Origin: JAJVHZ01 sp041395385
GTDB lineage: Bacteria > Pseudomonadota > Gammaproteobacteria > JAJPIJ01
Assembly (NCBI GenBank): GCA_041395385.1
Contig: JAWLAN010000013.1
Location: 1-64,000 of the forward strand
DNA length: 64,000 nucleotides
Reading direction: 5' to 3'
Of the stretch, positions 7,403 through 15,920 are shown one piece after another (within the stretch, counting starts at the first letter, position 1; the number at the start of each line of letters is the position of its first letter). Under the pieces are notes generated by a model. That model had not been told where the DNA came from, made no database searches, and was given only the letters and a program-made list of their open reading frames with translations. A program made the translations under genes and the position numbers.

Positions 7403-7845
7403 ATGCCTTGCACGTCGTGCGCCGGGCAGCCGCCTACGTCTGGGCCGGGCCGAATACGCTTCTGGGGTTGATGGCCGGCCTCCTGGTGCTCGGTCTTGGC
7501 GGTCGGGCACAGTTGGTACGCGGCGTCATCGAGTTCCACGGCGGCCTGATGGCCGCGTTTTGCTCGGCGCTGCCGGGCCCCATGCGCTTCAGCGCGATCA
7601 CCTTCGGTCATGTGATCCTGGGGGTCGGCGCACCTACGTTGGTCGCGGTGCGTGAGCACGAGCATGTTCACGTTCGCCAGTACGAGGCGTGGGGCCCGTT
7701 CTTCCTGCCGGCATACCTGGTCTCCAGCGTCTGGGAAATGCTGCGGGGCCGTTGTGCTTATCGCGACAACTACTTCGAGCGGTGCGCCTGTTCGGCGACC
7801 GAGCTGCCGCCGGATGACCGGGCATCGGGCCGGTCCGCGATGTGA
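7399..7845 (+). CDS. Putative membrane protein with His-rich HEHVH motif
   Basis: 148 aa from GTG 7399, which overlaps the preceding stop by GTGA. Two or three hydrophobic helices (NTLLGLMAGLLVLGLGG and the segment around FSAITFGHVILGVG) are followed by VAVREHEHVHVRQYEAWGP, a His/Glu cluster, then FFLPAYLVSSVW. The EHEHVH cluster beside a membrane helix could be a metal site, and HEHVH is one residue pattern away from zinc-protease HExxH. No known family is recognised with certainty. It is probably co-translated with the NTF2-AAC(6') fusion upstream. Confidence 0.7.
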   Translation: MNALHVVRRAAAYVWAGPNTLLGLMAGLLVLGLGGRAQLVRGVIEFHGGLMAAFCSALPGPMRFSAITFGHVILGVGAPTLVAVREHEHVHVRQYEAWGPFFLPAYLVSSVWEMLRGRCAYRDNYFERCACSATELPPDDRASGRSAM

Positions 7846-8132
7846 TGACAACGCGCCGCGCACTGCTGGCGATCGCCGTGGCATTATGGACGGCGATGTT
7901 CTCGGTCCCGTTCCTGGCCGCCTCGGCCACCTGCGACGGGAGGCTGTCGGCGTACTTCTATGCCGGTGTGGCCGTGCTCCTGGGCGTGACGATCATGCCG
8001 TTCCTGCTGCGCGGCGGCGGCATCGTGTCCTCGTGTCCCGGTTCGGCGCTGATCCTTGCCGTGGCCACCCTGGCGGTGTGGGTCGCCGGGCTGTACGCCG
8101 CGGACGTCCGCATCATCTGCCGTCTGTTCTAG
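7845..8132 (+). CDS. Small membrane protein of unknown function
   Basis: 95 aa from ATG 7845 (GTG 7842 possible), overlapping the previous stop as TGATG. Three hydrophobic segments are seen: LLAIAVALWTAMFSVPFLAA, YAGVAVLLGVTIMPFLL and SALILAVATLAVWVAGL. Three cysteines (in ATCDG, SSCPG and IICRL) face the loops. No family is recognised. It belongs to the coupled series of small membrane genes starting at 6440. Confidence 0.65.
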   Translation: MTTRRALLAIAVALWTAMFSVPFLAASATCDGRLSAYFYAGVAVLLGVTIMPFLLRGGGIVSSCPGSALILAVATLAVWVAGLYAADVRIICRLF

Positions 8133-8140
8133 CCGCATTG

Positions 8141-8240
8141 ATGAAACCCCGGATCGGCAGGATCACCTTGGGTGTTGCCGATCCGGAAAGCTCGGTGCGA
8201 TTCTATGAAGGTGCGGTCGGTATTCGAGCGGGCGACTGCC
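8141..8240 (+). pseudogene. Remnant of a VOC (glyoxalase/dioxygenase) gene
   Basis: From ATG 8141 about 30 codons read MKPRIGRITLGVADPESSV then RFYEGAVG, the typical first beta-alpha unit of vicinal oxygen chelate proteins (ITLGV-D-x-x-x-S-x-x-FY). After this the frame drifts into unrelated sequence and no further VOC strand or metal ligand appears before the GST gene at 8296. This is a truncated 5' fragment, probably left by a deletion that joined it to the GST region. Confidence 0.65.
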
Positions 8241-8295
8241 CGGGCTCGTACGAGTCGGGCGTGACCTCGCCATCCGCGACAGAAGGGGGGATGCC

Positions 8296-8931
8296 ATGCG
8301 ACTCATCGGAATGCTCGATTCGCCCTATGTGCGACGGGTGGCCATCTCGCTGGAGGTGCTGGGTGTTCCCTTCGAGCACGAGGCGGTGTCGGTGTTCGCC
8401 ACTTTCGAGAGATTCCGCGGCATCAATCCCGTGGTAAAGGCCCCTGCGCTCGTCTGCGACGACGGTGAGGTGCTCATGGACTCTACCCTCATCCTGCAGT
8501 TCGTCGAAGCGACCAAGACCGGGGGCGCCACCCTGTGGTCCCGCGACGCGAGCGAGCTCCAGCACGAGATGCGTGCCGTCGGCCTGGCGCTCGCCGGCTG
8601 CGAGAAGAGCGTCCAGACGGTGTATGAGCGCAACCTGCGCCCCGCCTCCGCGCAGCACGAGCCGTGGCTGGAGCGGGTCAGGGGCCAGCTGCTCGCCGCG
8701 TATGCGGGCCTCGAAGCCGAGGTGCAGCGACGCCGCGCGACCTTCGCCGATCCGCGCAGGCAGGCAAGCATCACGGCCGCCGTCGCGTGGCAATTCACGC
8801 AATCCATGCTGGCGGCCATCGTCCCGGCGGATGAACACCCCGGCCTGGCGGCCCTATGCTCTCGCCTCGAGAGCACGCCGGAATTCCGGAAGCACCCTCC
8901 GGTCGGCCCCGGCGTGGCGGCGGGCAACTAG
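8296..8931 (+). CDS. Glutathione S-transferase family protein
   Basis: 211 aa with ATG 8296 behind a GGGGGG ribosome site. The thioredoxin-like N-terminal domain is clear: MRLIGMLDSPYVRRVAISLE with the active-site region SPYVRR, then NPVVKAPALVCDDG (cis-Pro equivalent) and the gamma-glutamyl-binding MDSTLILQF (Asp-Ser). The C-terminal all-alpha domain follows. GSTs conjugate or reduce electrophiles with glutathione in the cytoplasm. The substrate cannot be predicted. It lies immediately after the VOC remnant; glyoxalase/GST neighbours are common. Confidence 0.88.
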   Translation: MRLIGMLDSPYVRRVAISLEVLGVPFEHEAVSVFATFERFRGINPVVKAPALVCDDGEVLMDSTLILQFVEATKTGGATLWSRDASELQHEMRAVGLALAGCEKSVQTVYERNLRPASAQHEPWLERVRGQLLAAYAGLEAEVQRRRATFADPRRQASITAAVAWQFTQSMLAAIVPADEHPGLAALCSRLESTPEFRKHPPVGPGVAAGN

Positions 8932-9074
8932 ACCCGGAGCGTGGCGCGGGGAGCCTGGGTCCTGCGCGTGGAGGACGTCCGGCTCGTGTGCCGCGCTCGG
9001 GGGCGGGCCCGGCTGAACGGGCAGCTACACTGATTGCCGGCAGGATCGGCGCGCTTGCGACGGTGGCCGTCCGC

Positions 9075-9347
9075 ATGCTCGGATGGAGTGCCGTGCTGTT
9101 CGTCTTGTACCTGCTGTGGGACCTGGCCGCCGATTATCTCGTCAGCATCTGCGGCGAGCGGTCCAGTTTCGCCGGGGACTGCAGTTCTCCGGGCCTGGAC
9201 CACTACTACCGGCTGCTGACCGGCGTGAGCCTTGCTGCCGTGGTGCTCCTGCCTATGGCTGTCTGGAACCTCGCTGCCCTGCTCCGGGAGGGCTGGCGGA
9301 TAGCGCGGGCGCGTGGTTCCACGACGGCGGCGGACGGGCAACGGTGA
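9075..9347 (+). CDS. Small two-helix membrane protein
   Basis: About 90 aa if started at ATG 9075; an earlier non-ATG start near 9028 is possible. There are two membrane helices, LGWSAVLFVLYLLWDLAADY and VSLAAVVLLPMAVWNLAALL. A periplasmic loop between them carries two cysteines, one in ICGER and one in DCSSPG, that could form a disulphide. The C-terminus is basic. No family is recognised. Its stop overlaps the next start (GTGA). Confidence 0.6.
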   Translation: MLGWSAVLFVLYLLWDLAADYLVSICGERSSFAGDCSSPGLDHYYRLLTGVSLAAVVLLPMAVWNLAALLREGWRIARARGSTTAADGQR

Positions 9348-9820
9348 GCGCCACGCAGATCGCGCTCATCGCTGTCGTCGCCGCACTGGTCGGCTCGATG
9401 TTCGTGCCACGCCGGCTCCGCCACGCGTCGAGGCCGACGGTAGATCCCTCCGCCCCCTACGGTGCCAAGCTCGCCGCCGCCGTCGCCGATCGGCTCGAGC
9501 GCGGCGATGCCCTCTGCTACCGGCACCGCGACTATTGTGGTGCCGGAGCCCGCTTCGACGGGTCCCGCTACATCTATGGCGAGGCCTACGACGGTGTCGT
9601 ACCGGGTCCCGACGATCTGCGTGCCACGGGCACCGACCCGGCCGGCGTCGAGCACCTGACCTTTGACACGCGGGCCGGCTTCGTCTCGTGGCTGGCTGCC
9701 CAGTCCGACGAGAGCCTCGACGGCAAGGATCTGCCCTCGGCATGGATGCGCGGCAATCAACGGATCACCCGCGCGCGGCTGGAATCGTTTGCGCGGGGTG
9801 AGCCCGTGCCGGATGTCTAG
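9344..9820 (+). CDS. Hypothetical protein with N-terminal anchor
   Basis: 158 aa from GTG 9344, overlapping the preceding stop by 4 bases. One N-terminal hydrophobic helix (IALIAVVAALVGSMFV) is followed by a soluble domain with the features CYRHRDYCGAG, RYIYGEAYDG and SWLAAQSDESLDGKDLPSAW. The aromatic, acidic soluble part looks like a conserved small domain rather than spurious coding sequence, but I do not recognise it. It is the last member of the coupled series from 6440 to 9820. Confidence 0.6.
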   Translation: MSATQIALIAVVAALVGSMFVPRRLRHASRPTVDPSAPYGAKLAAAVADRLERGDALCYRHRDYCGAGARFDGSRYIYGEAYDGVVPGPDDLRATGTDPAGVEHLTFDTRAGFVSWLAAQSDESLDGKDLPSAWMRGNQRITRARLESFARGEPVPDV

Positions 9821-10283
9821 CGCAACGGCTGACGGCCCACGGAGAGCCGATGCCGCCAGGCGGATCCCTGCGGGATCGGCGGCCGGAACGATCAAAGGCG
9901 TATGATCATCAGACACGCCCGCCACTCAATTCCGTTCATACATGGCGATGCGCGCGGGCTGACGTCCGGTTCGGCGAAGGCGGGGATGGCGCGGTCATCC
10001 ACTGCGGGCGCGCCCGGAGGACCGCGGGACGCAGCTCCAATCGTGGCGGGCCGGCTGTCGGAGAACGCCGCGTCATGAATTTTGCGATCGGGATGAGGCG
10101 ATGTTCGCGGGCGCCGCTCTCGGCCATGGGCCAGGAACTGCAGGCGGACACAGCGGTCCACGAGACGAGACATCGGCAAGATCTCGTCACGCCGTTTACC
10201 TGGTCCGACTTCGGTCATTTCAATTCCGGATTTCGCGGCGCCCGGATGCGTCATGAACGACCCATGTGGAGACGGAGGCTGGA
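9821..10283. other. Intergenic region of 463 bases
   Basis: No convincing gene was found; the short frames here have no recognisable protein. At 9852-9883 a two-part hairpin is possible (GCCGCC...GGCGGC enclosing GATCCC-TGC-GGGATC). It lacks a T-run, so it may be a 3' structure of the upstream series rather than an intrinsic terminator. The region ends in the ribosome site of the alcohol dehydrogenase gene. Confidence 0.5.
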
Positions 10284-11351
10284 ATGGCTAAACTGAAGGA
10301 TTCCATGAGGGCGGCGGTCTTTCTCGAACCGGGCCGTATTGCCTTGGTGGAGAAGCCCGTGCCCACGATCGGGCCGCGAGATGCGTTGCTGCGCGTCACC
10401 ACAACCACGATCTGCGGCACCGACGTACACATACTCAAGGGAGAGTACCCGGTGGCCCGTGGTCTCGTCGTAGGCCACGAGCCGGTCGGAGTGATCGAGC
10501 AGCTCGGCGAGGCCGTCACCGGCTTCCAGGCCGGCCAGCGCGTCATAGCGGGCGCGATCACGCCCTGCGGGCAATGCTACTCCTGCCTCGATGGCAACCA
10601 GGCCCAATGCGGCGGCAAGGCGATGGGCGGCTGGCGGCTGGGGAACACCATCGACGGCTGCCAGGCGGAATTCGTGCGGATCCCCGATGCGGCGGCGAAC
10701 CTGGCGCCGATCCCGGACAACCTGACCGACGAGCAGGTGCTGATGTGCCCGGACATCATGAGCACCGGGTTCAGCGGCGCCGAGAGCGGGCACGTCCGCA
10801 TCGGCGACTCGGTCGCGGTGTTCGCGCAGGGGCCGATAGGGCTTTGCGCCACTCTCGGGGCCAAGCTGTCGGGGGCTACGCGCATCTTTGTCGTCGATGG
10901 CCTGCCGGAGCGGCTCGTCATGTCCCGTCGGCTCGGTGCGGACGTCGCGCTGGACTACCACCAGTGTGATCCCGTGGACGCGATCCTGGAGTCGACGGGC
11001 GGGCGGGGGGTGGACGTGGCCATCGAGGCACTCGGCACGCAGGCGACGTTCGAGAGCTGCCTGCGCGTGCTGCGACCGGGTGGAGTACTGTCGAGCCTCG
11101 GCGTCTACTCCGGAAAACTCACGCTGCCTCTCGACGCCCTTGCCGCGGGCCTCGGCGATCACACCGTGAGGACGACCCTGTGCCCCGGGGGCAAGGAGCG
11201 CATGCGCAGGCTGATGACCGTGTTGGCGAGCGGCCGTGCCGATCTTCGGCCACTGGTCACGCATCGTTTCAAGCTGGACCAGATTGAAGAGGCCTACTCC
11301 CTTTTCGCGAATCAACGCGACGGAGTGCTCAAGGTCGCCATCACACCCTAG
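10284..11351 (+). CDS. Zinc-dependent medium-chain alcohol dehydrogenase
   Basis: 355 aa with ATG 10284 after GGAGG. The MDR family pattern is complete: catalytic zinc ligands in CGTDVHILKG and GHEPVGVI, structural-zinc cysteines in CGQCYSCLDGNQAQC, then a Rossmann domain with AVFAQGPIGLCATLGAKL and a nucleotide-binding end around FVVDGLPERL. The Asp of VVD at the end of beta-2 favours NAD over NADP. The reaction is oxidation of an alcohol (or reduction of the aldehyde). The substrate is not predictable; relatives act on secondary alcohols or similar. No pathway neighbours are seen, so a link with the methanol genes 20 kb away is only possible. Confidence 0.9.
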   Translation: MAKLKDSMRAAVFLEPGRIALVEKPVPTIGPRDALLRVTTTTICGTDVHILKGEYPVARGLVVGHEPVGVIEQLGEAVTGFQAGQRVIAGAITPCGQCYSCLDGNQAQCGGKAMGGWRLGNTIDGCQAEFVRIPDAAANLAPIPDNLTDEQVLMCPDIMSTGFSGAESGHVRIGDSVAVFAQGPIGLCATLGAKLSGATRIFVVDGLPERLVMSRRLGADVALDYHQCDPVDAILESTGGRGVDVAIEALGTQATFESCLRVLRPGGVLSSLGVYSGKLTLPLDALAAGLGDHTVRTTLCPGGKERMRRLMTVLASGRADLRPLVTHRFKLDQIEEAYSLFANQRDGVLKVAITP

Positions 11352-11363
11352 ATATCACTCCGG

Positions 11364-11834
11364 ATGAGGAAGGCACTTCTGCTGCTGTTCACGCACGCCG
11401 CTGCCGGCGTCATCGGATTCGCGTCGGGCATCTACCTGCTGCCGATCCTCACGGCGCCGCCGGCGCCCGCGGCGTCGGAGGTGCAGGCGGCCGCGGCGCG
11501 CGCGGAGTTCAGGGGCGAGTTTCGTCGCGATCTGCAGGACAGCGATGCGCTGCACTGGGGCGAGGGCGTGGTCACAATCAGCCGCACTGCCGTCACGTTG
11601 CAGGGCAGACTGGCTCCGGGACCGGATTACAAGCTCTACCTGTCGCCGGAGTTCGTCGAGACGGAGGCGGACTTCAACCGCCTGAAGGAGAGGATGGTGC
11701 GGGTGGGTGACGTACGGACCTTCGAGAACTTCATCGTGCCTCTTCCGGCATCGGTGGACCCCGCCGCCTATGGCACCGTGATTGTCTGGTGCGAGTCGTT
11801 CGGACAGTTCATTAGCGCCGCCAGGTACCGCTGA
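11364..11834 (+). CDS. DM13-domain exported protein
   Basis: 156 aa. The N-terminus is a signal anchor (LLLLFTHAAAGVIGFASGIY). Residues about 45-155 form a DM13 domain: EFRRDLQDSDALHWGEGVVT, then GPDYKLYLSPEFVETEADF, and near the end YGTVIVWCESFGQFISAARY with the single conserved Cys. DM13 domains are proposed to take part in extracellular redox or electron transfer, based on domain architecture. The gene starts 12 bases after the alcohol dehydrogenase, suggesting one transcript. Confidence 0.82.
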   Translation: MRKALLLLFTHAAAGVIGFASGIYLLPILTAPPAPAASEVQAAAARAEFRGEFRRDLQDSDALHWGEGVVTISRTAVTLQGRLAPGPDYKLYLSPEFVETEADFNRLKERMVRVGDVRTFENFIVPLPASVDPAAYGTVIVWCESFGQFISAARYR

Positions 11835-12221
11835 AGAGGGTCATGTCGCCGAGCGAGCGCCTGCCGGTGACGCGCATTCAAACAACCGTTCCCGGCATGG
11901 CGATCGGCCACCCTGCCCGCCGGACGCCCATGCACGGAAGATGTCCGAGGAGCAACGCATACGCCGGCATCTGCACCGTATCGGGATCACGGTGCGGGAC
12001 CAAGGCCGGCCGGCCCTTGCCGTGCGCAGACGCGGCCGATCTCCGGGAGAACGTGAACCAAGAGATTGCCCCCGGAATTGGCTGGCCTGACAATGGGCCC
12101 TGGCGATTTCGAGCGTTGGACGATTGAACGAACCGGGGCGCATTGGGAACGCGGGATCTTGGCCGAACCACGATTTCGCCTTCTTCAACACCCTGCCCGT
12201 GTTTCCGGCCTGGCGTGACTG
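11835..12221. other. Intergenic region of 387 bases
   Basis: No gene is supported here; the plus-strand frames are short and without family resemblance, and the minus-strand frame is only the antisense shadow of the antiporter. No clear terminator hairpin with T-run and no strong sigma-70 promoter was seen. It presumably holds the promoter of the antiporter gene. Confidence 0.45.
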
Positions 12222-14210
12222 ATGATTGACCATTTCCTCACCCAGGTACTGATCCTGCTCGTGACAGCGGTGGTCGTCGTGGTCGTGTTCCACCGGCTGC
12301 GCATTCCCTCTAGCCTCGGTTATCTGCTCGTCGGCGTGCTGCTCGGCTCCTATACGCCGGGACCGGTCATCGACGCGCAGCCGGTGCGCAATCTCGCCGA
12401 GTTCGGCATCGTCTTCCTGCTGTTCGCCATCGGCCTGAACTTCTCGATGCCGCAGATCCACGCCATGCGCCACGTGCTGCTTGGCCTGGGCACGGCGCAG
12501 GTGCTGCTGACCACGGCCGCGGTCGGACTGTTGGCCTGGCTGCTGGGGCTGCCCGTGACCTCGGCGTTCGTCGTCGGCGCGGTCTTCGCCCAGTCCTCCA
12601 CGACCATCATCGTCAAGCAGCTCACCGAGCAGGGCGAGGAGAACAGCCGGCACGGGCGGCTGGCCATCGCCCTGAACGTCTTCCAGGACGTCACGGCCGT
12701 GCCTTTCCTGGTCATCTTTCCGGTGCTGGCGACCGTCGCCGCCGACGCGAGCAGCGGCATGGGCGCAATGGCGAGCGCGCTTGGACTGGCATTCGCCAAG
12801 GCGGTGTTCGCGCTCGTGCTGGTGTTCATCGCCGGCCGCTGGCTGCTGCGCCCGTTGTTCTACCTGGTCGCCGAGCAGCGCTCCACGGAGGTGTTCACGA
12901 TGACCGTGCTGCTGGTCTCGCTGGCGGCGGCGTGGACCACCCACTCTCTGGGACTGTCGATGGCGTTCGGCGCCTTCCTCGCGGGCATGATGCTGGGTGA
13001 GACCGAGTTCCGTCACCAGGTCGAATCGGCCATCCGGCCGTTCCGCGACGTCCTGGTCGGCCTGTTCTTCGTCGGCATCGGCATGCTGTTCGATCCGTCA
13101 TCGCTGCCGCGGATCTGGCACTGGGCGCTCCTGGGCGCGGTGACCCTGGTGCTGGTGAAGACCGTGCTGGTGGCGCAGATCATCCGCATCGCGGGGATGG
13201 ATGCGATGACGGCGTGGCGCACCGCCTGGGTGCTGGCGGAGGGCGGGGAGTTCGGCTTCGCGTTGCTCGCCATCGCCCTCGGCGTGGGCATCATCGATCG
13301 GCAGGCCGGGCAGGTCGTGCTCACCGCGGTGCTGTTCTCGATGATCGCCGCGCCGTTTCTCATCCGCTACAACCATGCGCTGGCGCGTCGGTGCGCGCCG
13401 CGGCCGGCGCGCGCCGTCGGGGAGTCGACGCCGCAGGCCCTCGCGGCCAACGTCGGTGCGCTGCGCGATCACGTTATCGTCTGCGGTTTCGGGCGCATCG
13501 GTCAGGGCGTGGCCCGCTTCCTCGAGGAGGAGCGCATTGCCTACGTGGCGCTGGATCTGGACACCGAGCGGGTGCGCGCGGCCCACGTCGCCGGCGAGCG
13601 GGTCTTCTACGGCGACGCCGGCGAGCGCGACATCCTCGAGGCGGTCGGCGTCGGCACCGCGCGCCTGGTGGTCGTCAGCCACGAGGACGTTTCCTCGGCC
13701 AAGAAGGTGCTGCACCATGTGCGCACGCTGCGACCGGACCTGCCGGTCATGGTGCGCACACGCGACGAGCGCCCGGTGGAGGAGCTGCGCGCTGCCGGGG
13801 CCACGGAGGTGGTGCCCGAGACGCTGGAGGCCGGCCTCATGATCGCCGTGCATGCCCTGGTGCTGCTGGAGGTGCCGCTCGCGCGCGTGGTGCGGCGCAT
13901 GCAGGAGCTGCGCGAGGGCCGCTATCGCCTGCTGCGCGAGCTGTTCCGGGGCGACAGCGCCTCCATCGAGGAGGCCGAGGAAGGCAGCGCCGACGAGCTG
14001 CGCCCGGTCGAGTTGCTGCCGGAGAGCCCGGCGGTCGGACGCGCTCTGGACGAGCTGGGGCTGGAAGGCGTGGCGATCACGGCGATGGTGCGCGGCGGGC
14101 AGCGACGGCTCACGCCGCCGGGCGACACGCGCCTGGAGGCGGGCGACGTCGTCGTGCTGTTCGGCACGGCCGACGACCTGGGGCGTGCGGAGCGTACGCT
14201 GGTAGGCTGA
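12222..14210 (+). CDS. CPA2-family cation:proton antiporter with TrkA domains (KefB/YbaL type)
   Basis: 662 aa. Residues about 1-385 contain some 12 membrane helices of the Na+/H+ exchanger fold, with typical patterns FLLFAIGLNFSMPQI, GAVFAQSSTTIIVKQLTEQG and GAFLAGMMLGETEFRHQVE. Residues about 410-530 are a TrkA-N (RCK) NAD-binding domain beginning HVIVCGFGRIGQGVARFLEE. A TrkA-C domain follows to the end (GDVVVLFGTADDL). These proteins exchange K+ or Na+ for protons across the inner membrane, gated by nucleotide or thiol signals. No separate KefF/KefG gene is adjacent. Confidence 0.92.
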   Translation: MIDHFLTQVLILLVTAVVVVVVFHRLRIPSSLGYLLVGVLLGSYTPGPVIDAQPVRNLAEFGIVFLLFAIGLNFSMPQIHAMRHVLLGLGTAQVLLTTAAVGLLAWLLGLPVTSAFVVGAVFAQSSTTIIVKQLTEQGEENSRHGRLAIALNVFQDVTAVPFLVIFPVLATVAADASSGMGAMASALGLAFAKAVFALVLVFIAGRWLLRPLFYLVAEQRSTEVFTMTVLLVSLAAAWTTHSLGLSMAFGAFLAGMMLGETEFRHQVESAIRPFRDVLVGLFFVGIGMLFDPSSLPRIWHWALLGAVTLVLVKTVLVAQIIRIAGMDAMTAWRTAWVLAEGGEFGFALLAIALGVGIIDRQAGQVVLTAVLFSMIAAPFLIRYNHALARRCAPRPARAVGESTPQALAANVGALRDHVIVCGFGRIGQGVARFLEEERIAYVALDLDTERVRAAHVAGERVFYGDAGERDILEAVGVGTARLVVVSHEDVSSAKKVLHHVRTLRPDLPVMVRTRDERPVEELRAAGATEVVPETLEAGLMIAVHALVLLEVPLARVVRRMQELREGRYRLLRELFRGDSASIEEAEEGSADELRPVELLPESPAVGRALDELGLEGVAITAMVRGGQRRLTPPGDTRLEAGDVVVLFGTADDLGRAERTLVG

Positions 14211-14280
14211 GCCGGCGCAGCGGCCGCGGTGCCGCCGCCAGGGGCACCGCGAACGAGGCCGGATACCGACAGGGGGCGCG

Positions 14281-15162
14281 ATGGCGAGTTTCACTTCCAT
14301 ACTGGTCGCAACGGATTTTTCCACCGACGCGCGGCATGCCGTGGAACGCACGGCCATGGTCTGCGCGACCGTGGAGATCCCGCGCGGCACCGTGCTCCAT
14401 GTGCTGGAATCCTCGTGGCTGGAGACCCTGAAGCATTTCGTGAACCTCTCGCCGGAGTCCGAGCGGTCCATGGTGTCGCAGGCGTCGCGGTCGCTCGCGG
14501 ACCAGGTTGCGGCAGCGCAGAGGCGTTCCGGGTTCGGCCTCGAATCGAAGGTGGTGGTGGGCAGCGTCATCGATGCGATACTGCAGGAATCAGAGAGCCA
14601 CGACCTGCTCGCGTTGGGGGCGCGCGGGACGCATCCGCTGCGGCGCTTCGTGGTCGGGACGACGGCGGAGCGCCTCGTGCGCCAGACGCGGAAGCCGGTA
14701 CTGGTGGTCCGGCGCGCGCCCGCGGCGCCGTATCGACGCGTGCTCGTGGCAACGGATTTCTCGCCGCACTCGCGCACGGCCCTCCTCCGCGGCATCGCGA
14801 TCGCACCGCGCGCGGAGATCCACCTCCTGCACGTGTTCGAGGCGCCGTTCGAGGGCAGGATGATCGAGGCCGGGGTTCCCGAGGAGATAATCCGCGAGTA
14901 CCGTGTCAAGGCCGGGCACGAGGCCGAGGCGGAGATGAGGCGATTCATCGGGGAAAGCGCTGTGGAGACCGGCCGGCTGCGGCATTCCGTGGCCTATGGG
15001 GATCATCCTCCCACTGCGCTGCGCGAGAGGGCCGCCGAGATCGACGCCGATCTCGTCGTCGCCGGCAAGCACGGCAGGTCGATCGGCGAGCAATTGCTGC
15101 TCGGAAGCGTTACGCTTCACCTGCTGTCGGAGTGTGGGTGCGACGTGCTCGTGGTGCAGTGA
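14281..15162 (+). CDS. Tandem universal stress protein (two UspA domains)
   Basis: 293 aa. Two UspA folds in series: residues about 1-145 start FTSILVATDFSTDARHAVER and end near RQTRKPVLVVR; residues about 150-293 start RRVLVATDFSPHSRTALLRG and end ECGCDVLVVQ. ATP-binding loops are visible as GARGTHPLRRFVVGTTAERL in the first domain and GKHGRSIGEQLLLGSVTLHL in the second (G-x2-G-x9-G-S/T). Usp proteins are cytoplasmic stress-response proteins that bind ATP or other nucleotides. The gene follows the antiporter by 70 bases and is probably in the same transcript. Confidence 0.9.
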   Translation: MASFTSILVATDFSTDARHAVERTAMVCATVEIPRGTVLHVLESSWLETLKHFVNLSPESERSMVSQASRSLADQVAAAQRRSGFGLESKVVVGSVIDAILQESESHDLLALGARGTHPLRRFVVGTTAERLVRQTRKPVLVVRRAPAAPYRRVLVATDFSPHSRTALLRGIAIAPRAEIHLLHVFEAPFEGRMIEAGVPEEIIREYRVKAGHEAEAEMRRFIGESAVETGRLRHSVAYGDHPPTALRERAAEIDADLVVAGKHGRSIGEQLLLGSVTLHLLSECGCDVLVVQ

Positions 15163-15227
15163 CCGTCGCAACCTCCCGCAAAGCACTTGGCTGGCGTCCC
15201 GAGGTTCATGATGGAGGTGGAACGTCC

Positions 15228-15614
15228 GTGACCGTGCGCATCGTCCGCCTTGGCTCGCCCAGGCTGCGCAACGAAGGCCTGAGGATCGGCACCGTGAGGC
15301 GCCCGCCGCGCGGGGTGCCGAGGCGCAAGTTCACCTCCGGCAACTGGTACGACGTCTGGCTGCCGAACCTGGCGCCGGAGCCGGAGACGGTGGCGCTGGC
15401 GCAGCGCGCCCGCAGCGAGCGCGACTGGGCCGTGTTCGCGCGGCGTTATCGCGCCGAGATGAAGAGGCCCGAGAACAGCCGCGTCCTGGACCTTTTGGCC
15501 GCGCTGTCGCACACGGCGGATTTCTCCGTCGGCTGCTACTGCGAGGAGGAGTCGCACTGCCACCGCTCGGTCCTGCGCCAGCTGCTGACGGAGCGCGGGG
15601 CCAAGGTGTCGTGA
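15228..15614 (+). CDS. DUF488 family protein
   Basis: 128 aa from GTG 15228, preceded by GGAGG. The family pattern is clear: VRIVRLGSPR at the start, GNWYDVWLPNLAPEPETV in the middle, then FARRYRAEMKRPENSRVLDL and the cysteine/histidine end CYCEEESHCHRSVLRQLL. DUF488 proteins are small cytoplasmic proteins of unknown function; the conserved C-x-C-x4-H-C-H-R motif suggests a metal or nucleic-acid related role. It lies 65 bases after the universal stress gene. Confidence 0.85.
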   Translation: MTVRIVRLGSPRLRNEGLRIGTVRRPPRGVPRRKFTSGNWYDVWLPNLAPEPETVALAQRARSERDWAVFARRYRAEMKRPENSRVLDLLAALSHTADFSVGCYCEEESHCHRSVLRQLLTERGAKVS

Positions 15615-15684
15615 CCCGATCGACGCCCGCCGATCGGTGCGGCAGGAGTGGGGATCCGACTCGTCCCGGCATGAATTGCTACGG

Positions 15685-15876
15685 ATGACCGTCATGTTCA
15701 AGGCGCTCGGGATACTGCTCGGACTGTACACGGCCTACGCGGCCGCGACCGGCTCGGTGTTCGCGAAGTCCGGCCCCTGGGGCCGACGCGTGACGAGGGC
15801 GGCCGCGCCGCGCTATTTCTGGACGGTGATCGCCATCTATGCCGGCGTGAGCATCGCGCTGTTGACCGTTTTCTGA
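15685..15876 (+). CDS. Small two-helix membrane protein
   Basis: About 63 aa from ATG 15685 or 15694. Two hydrophobic segments, ALGILLGLYTAYAAATG and YFWTVIAIYAGVSIALLTVF, are separated by a basic loop (GPWGRRVTRAAAPR). Small proteins of this plan are common and usually uncharacterised. No ribosome site of note is visible. Kept because codon use and two clean helices suggest real coding. Confidence 0.55.
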   Translation: MTVMFKALGILLGLYTAYAAATGSVFAKSGPWGRRVTRAAAPRYFWTVIAIYAGVSIALLTVF

Positions 15877-15920
15877 GACTTGGTTCCATCACGAAGACTT
15901 GCGGAGGGGGAGGGCGGCAA

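Noticed and set aside
9850..10296. 148-codon frame before the alcohol dehydrogenase gene
   Set aside because: No family pattern, overlaps the next gene's start, and an equally long frame exists on the opposite strand.
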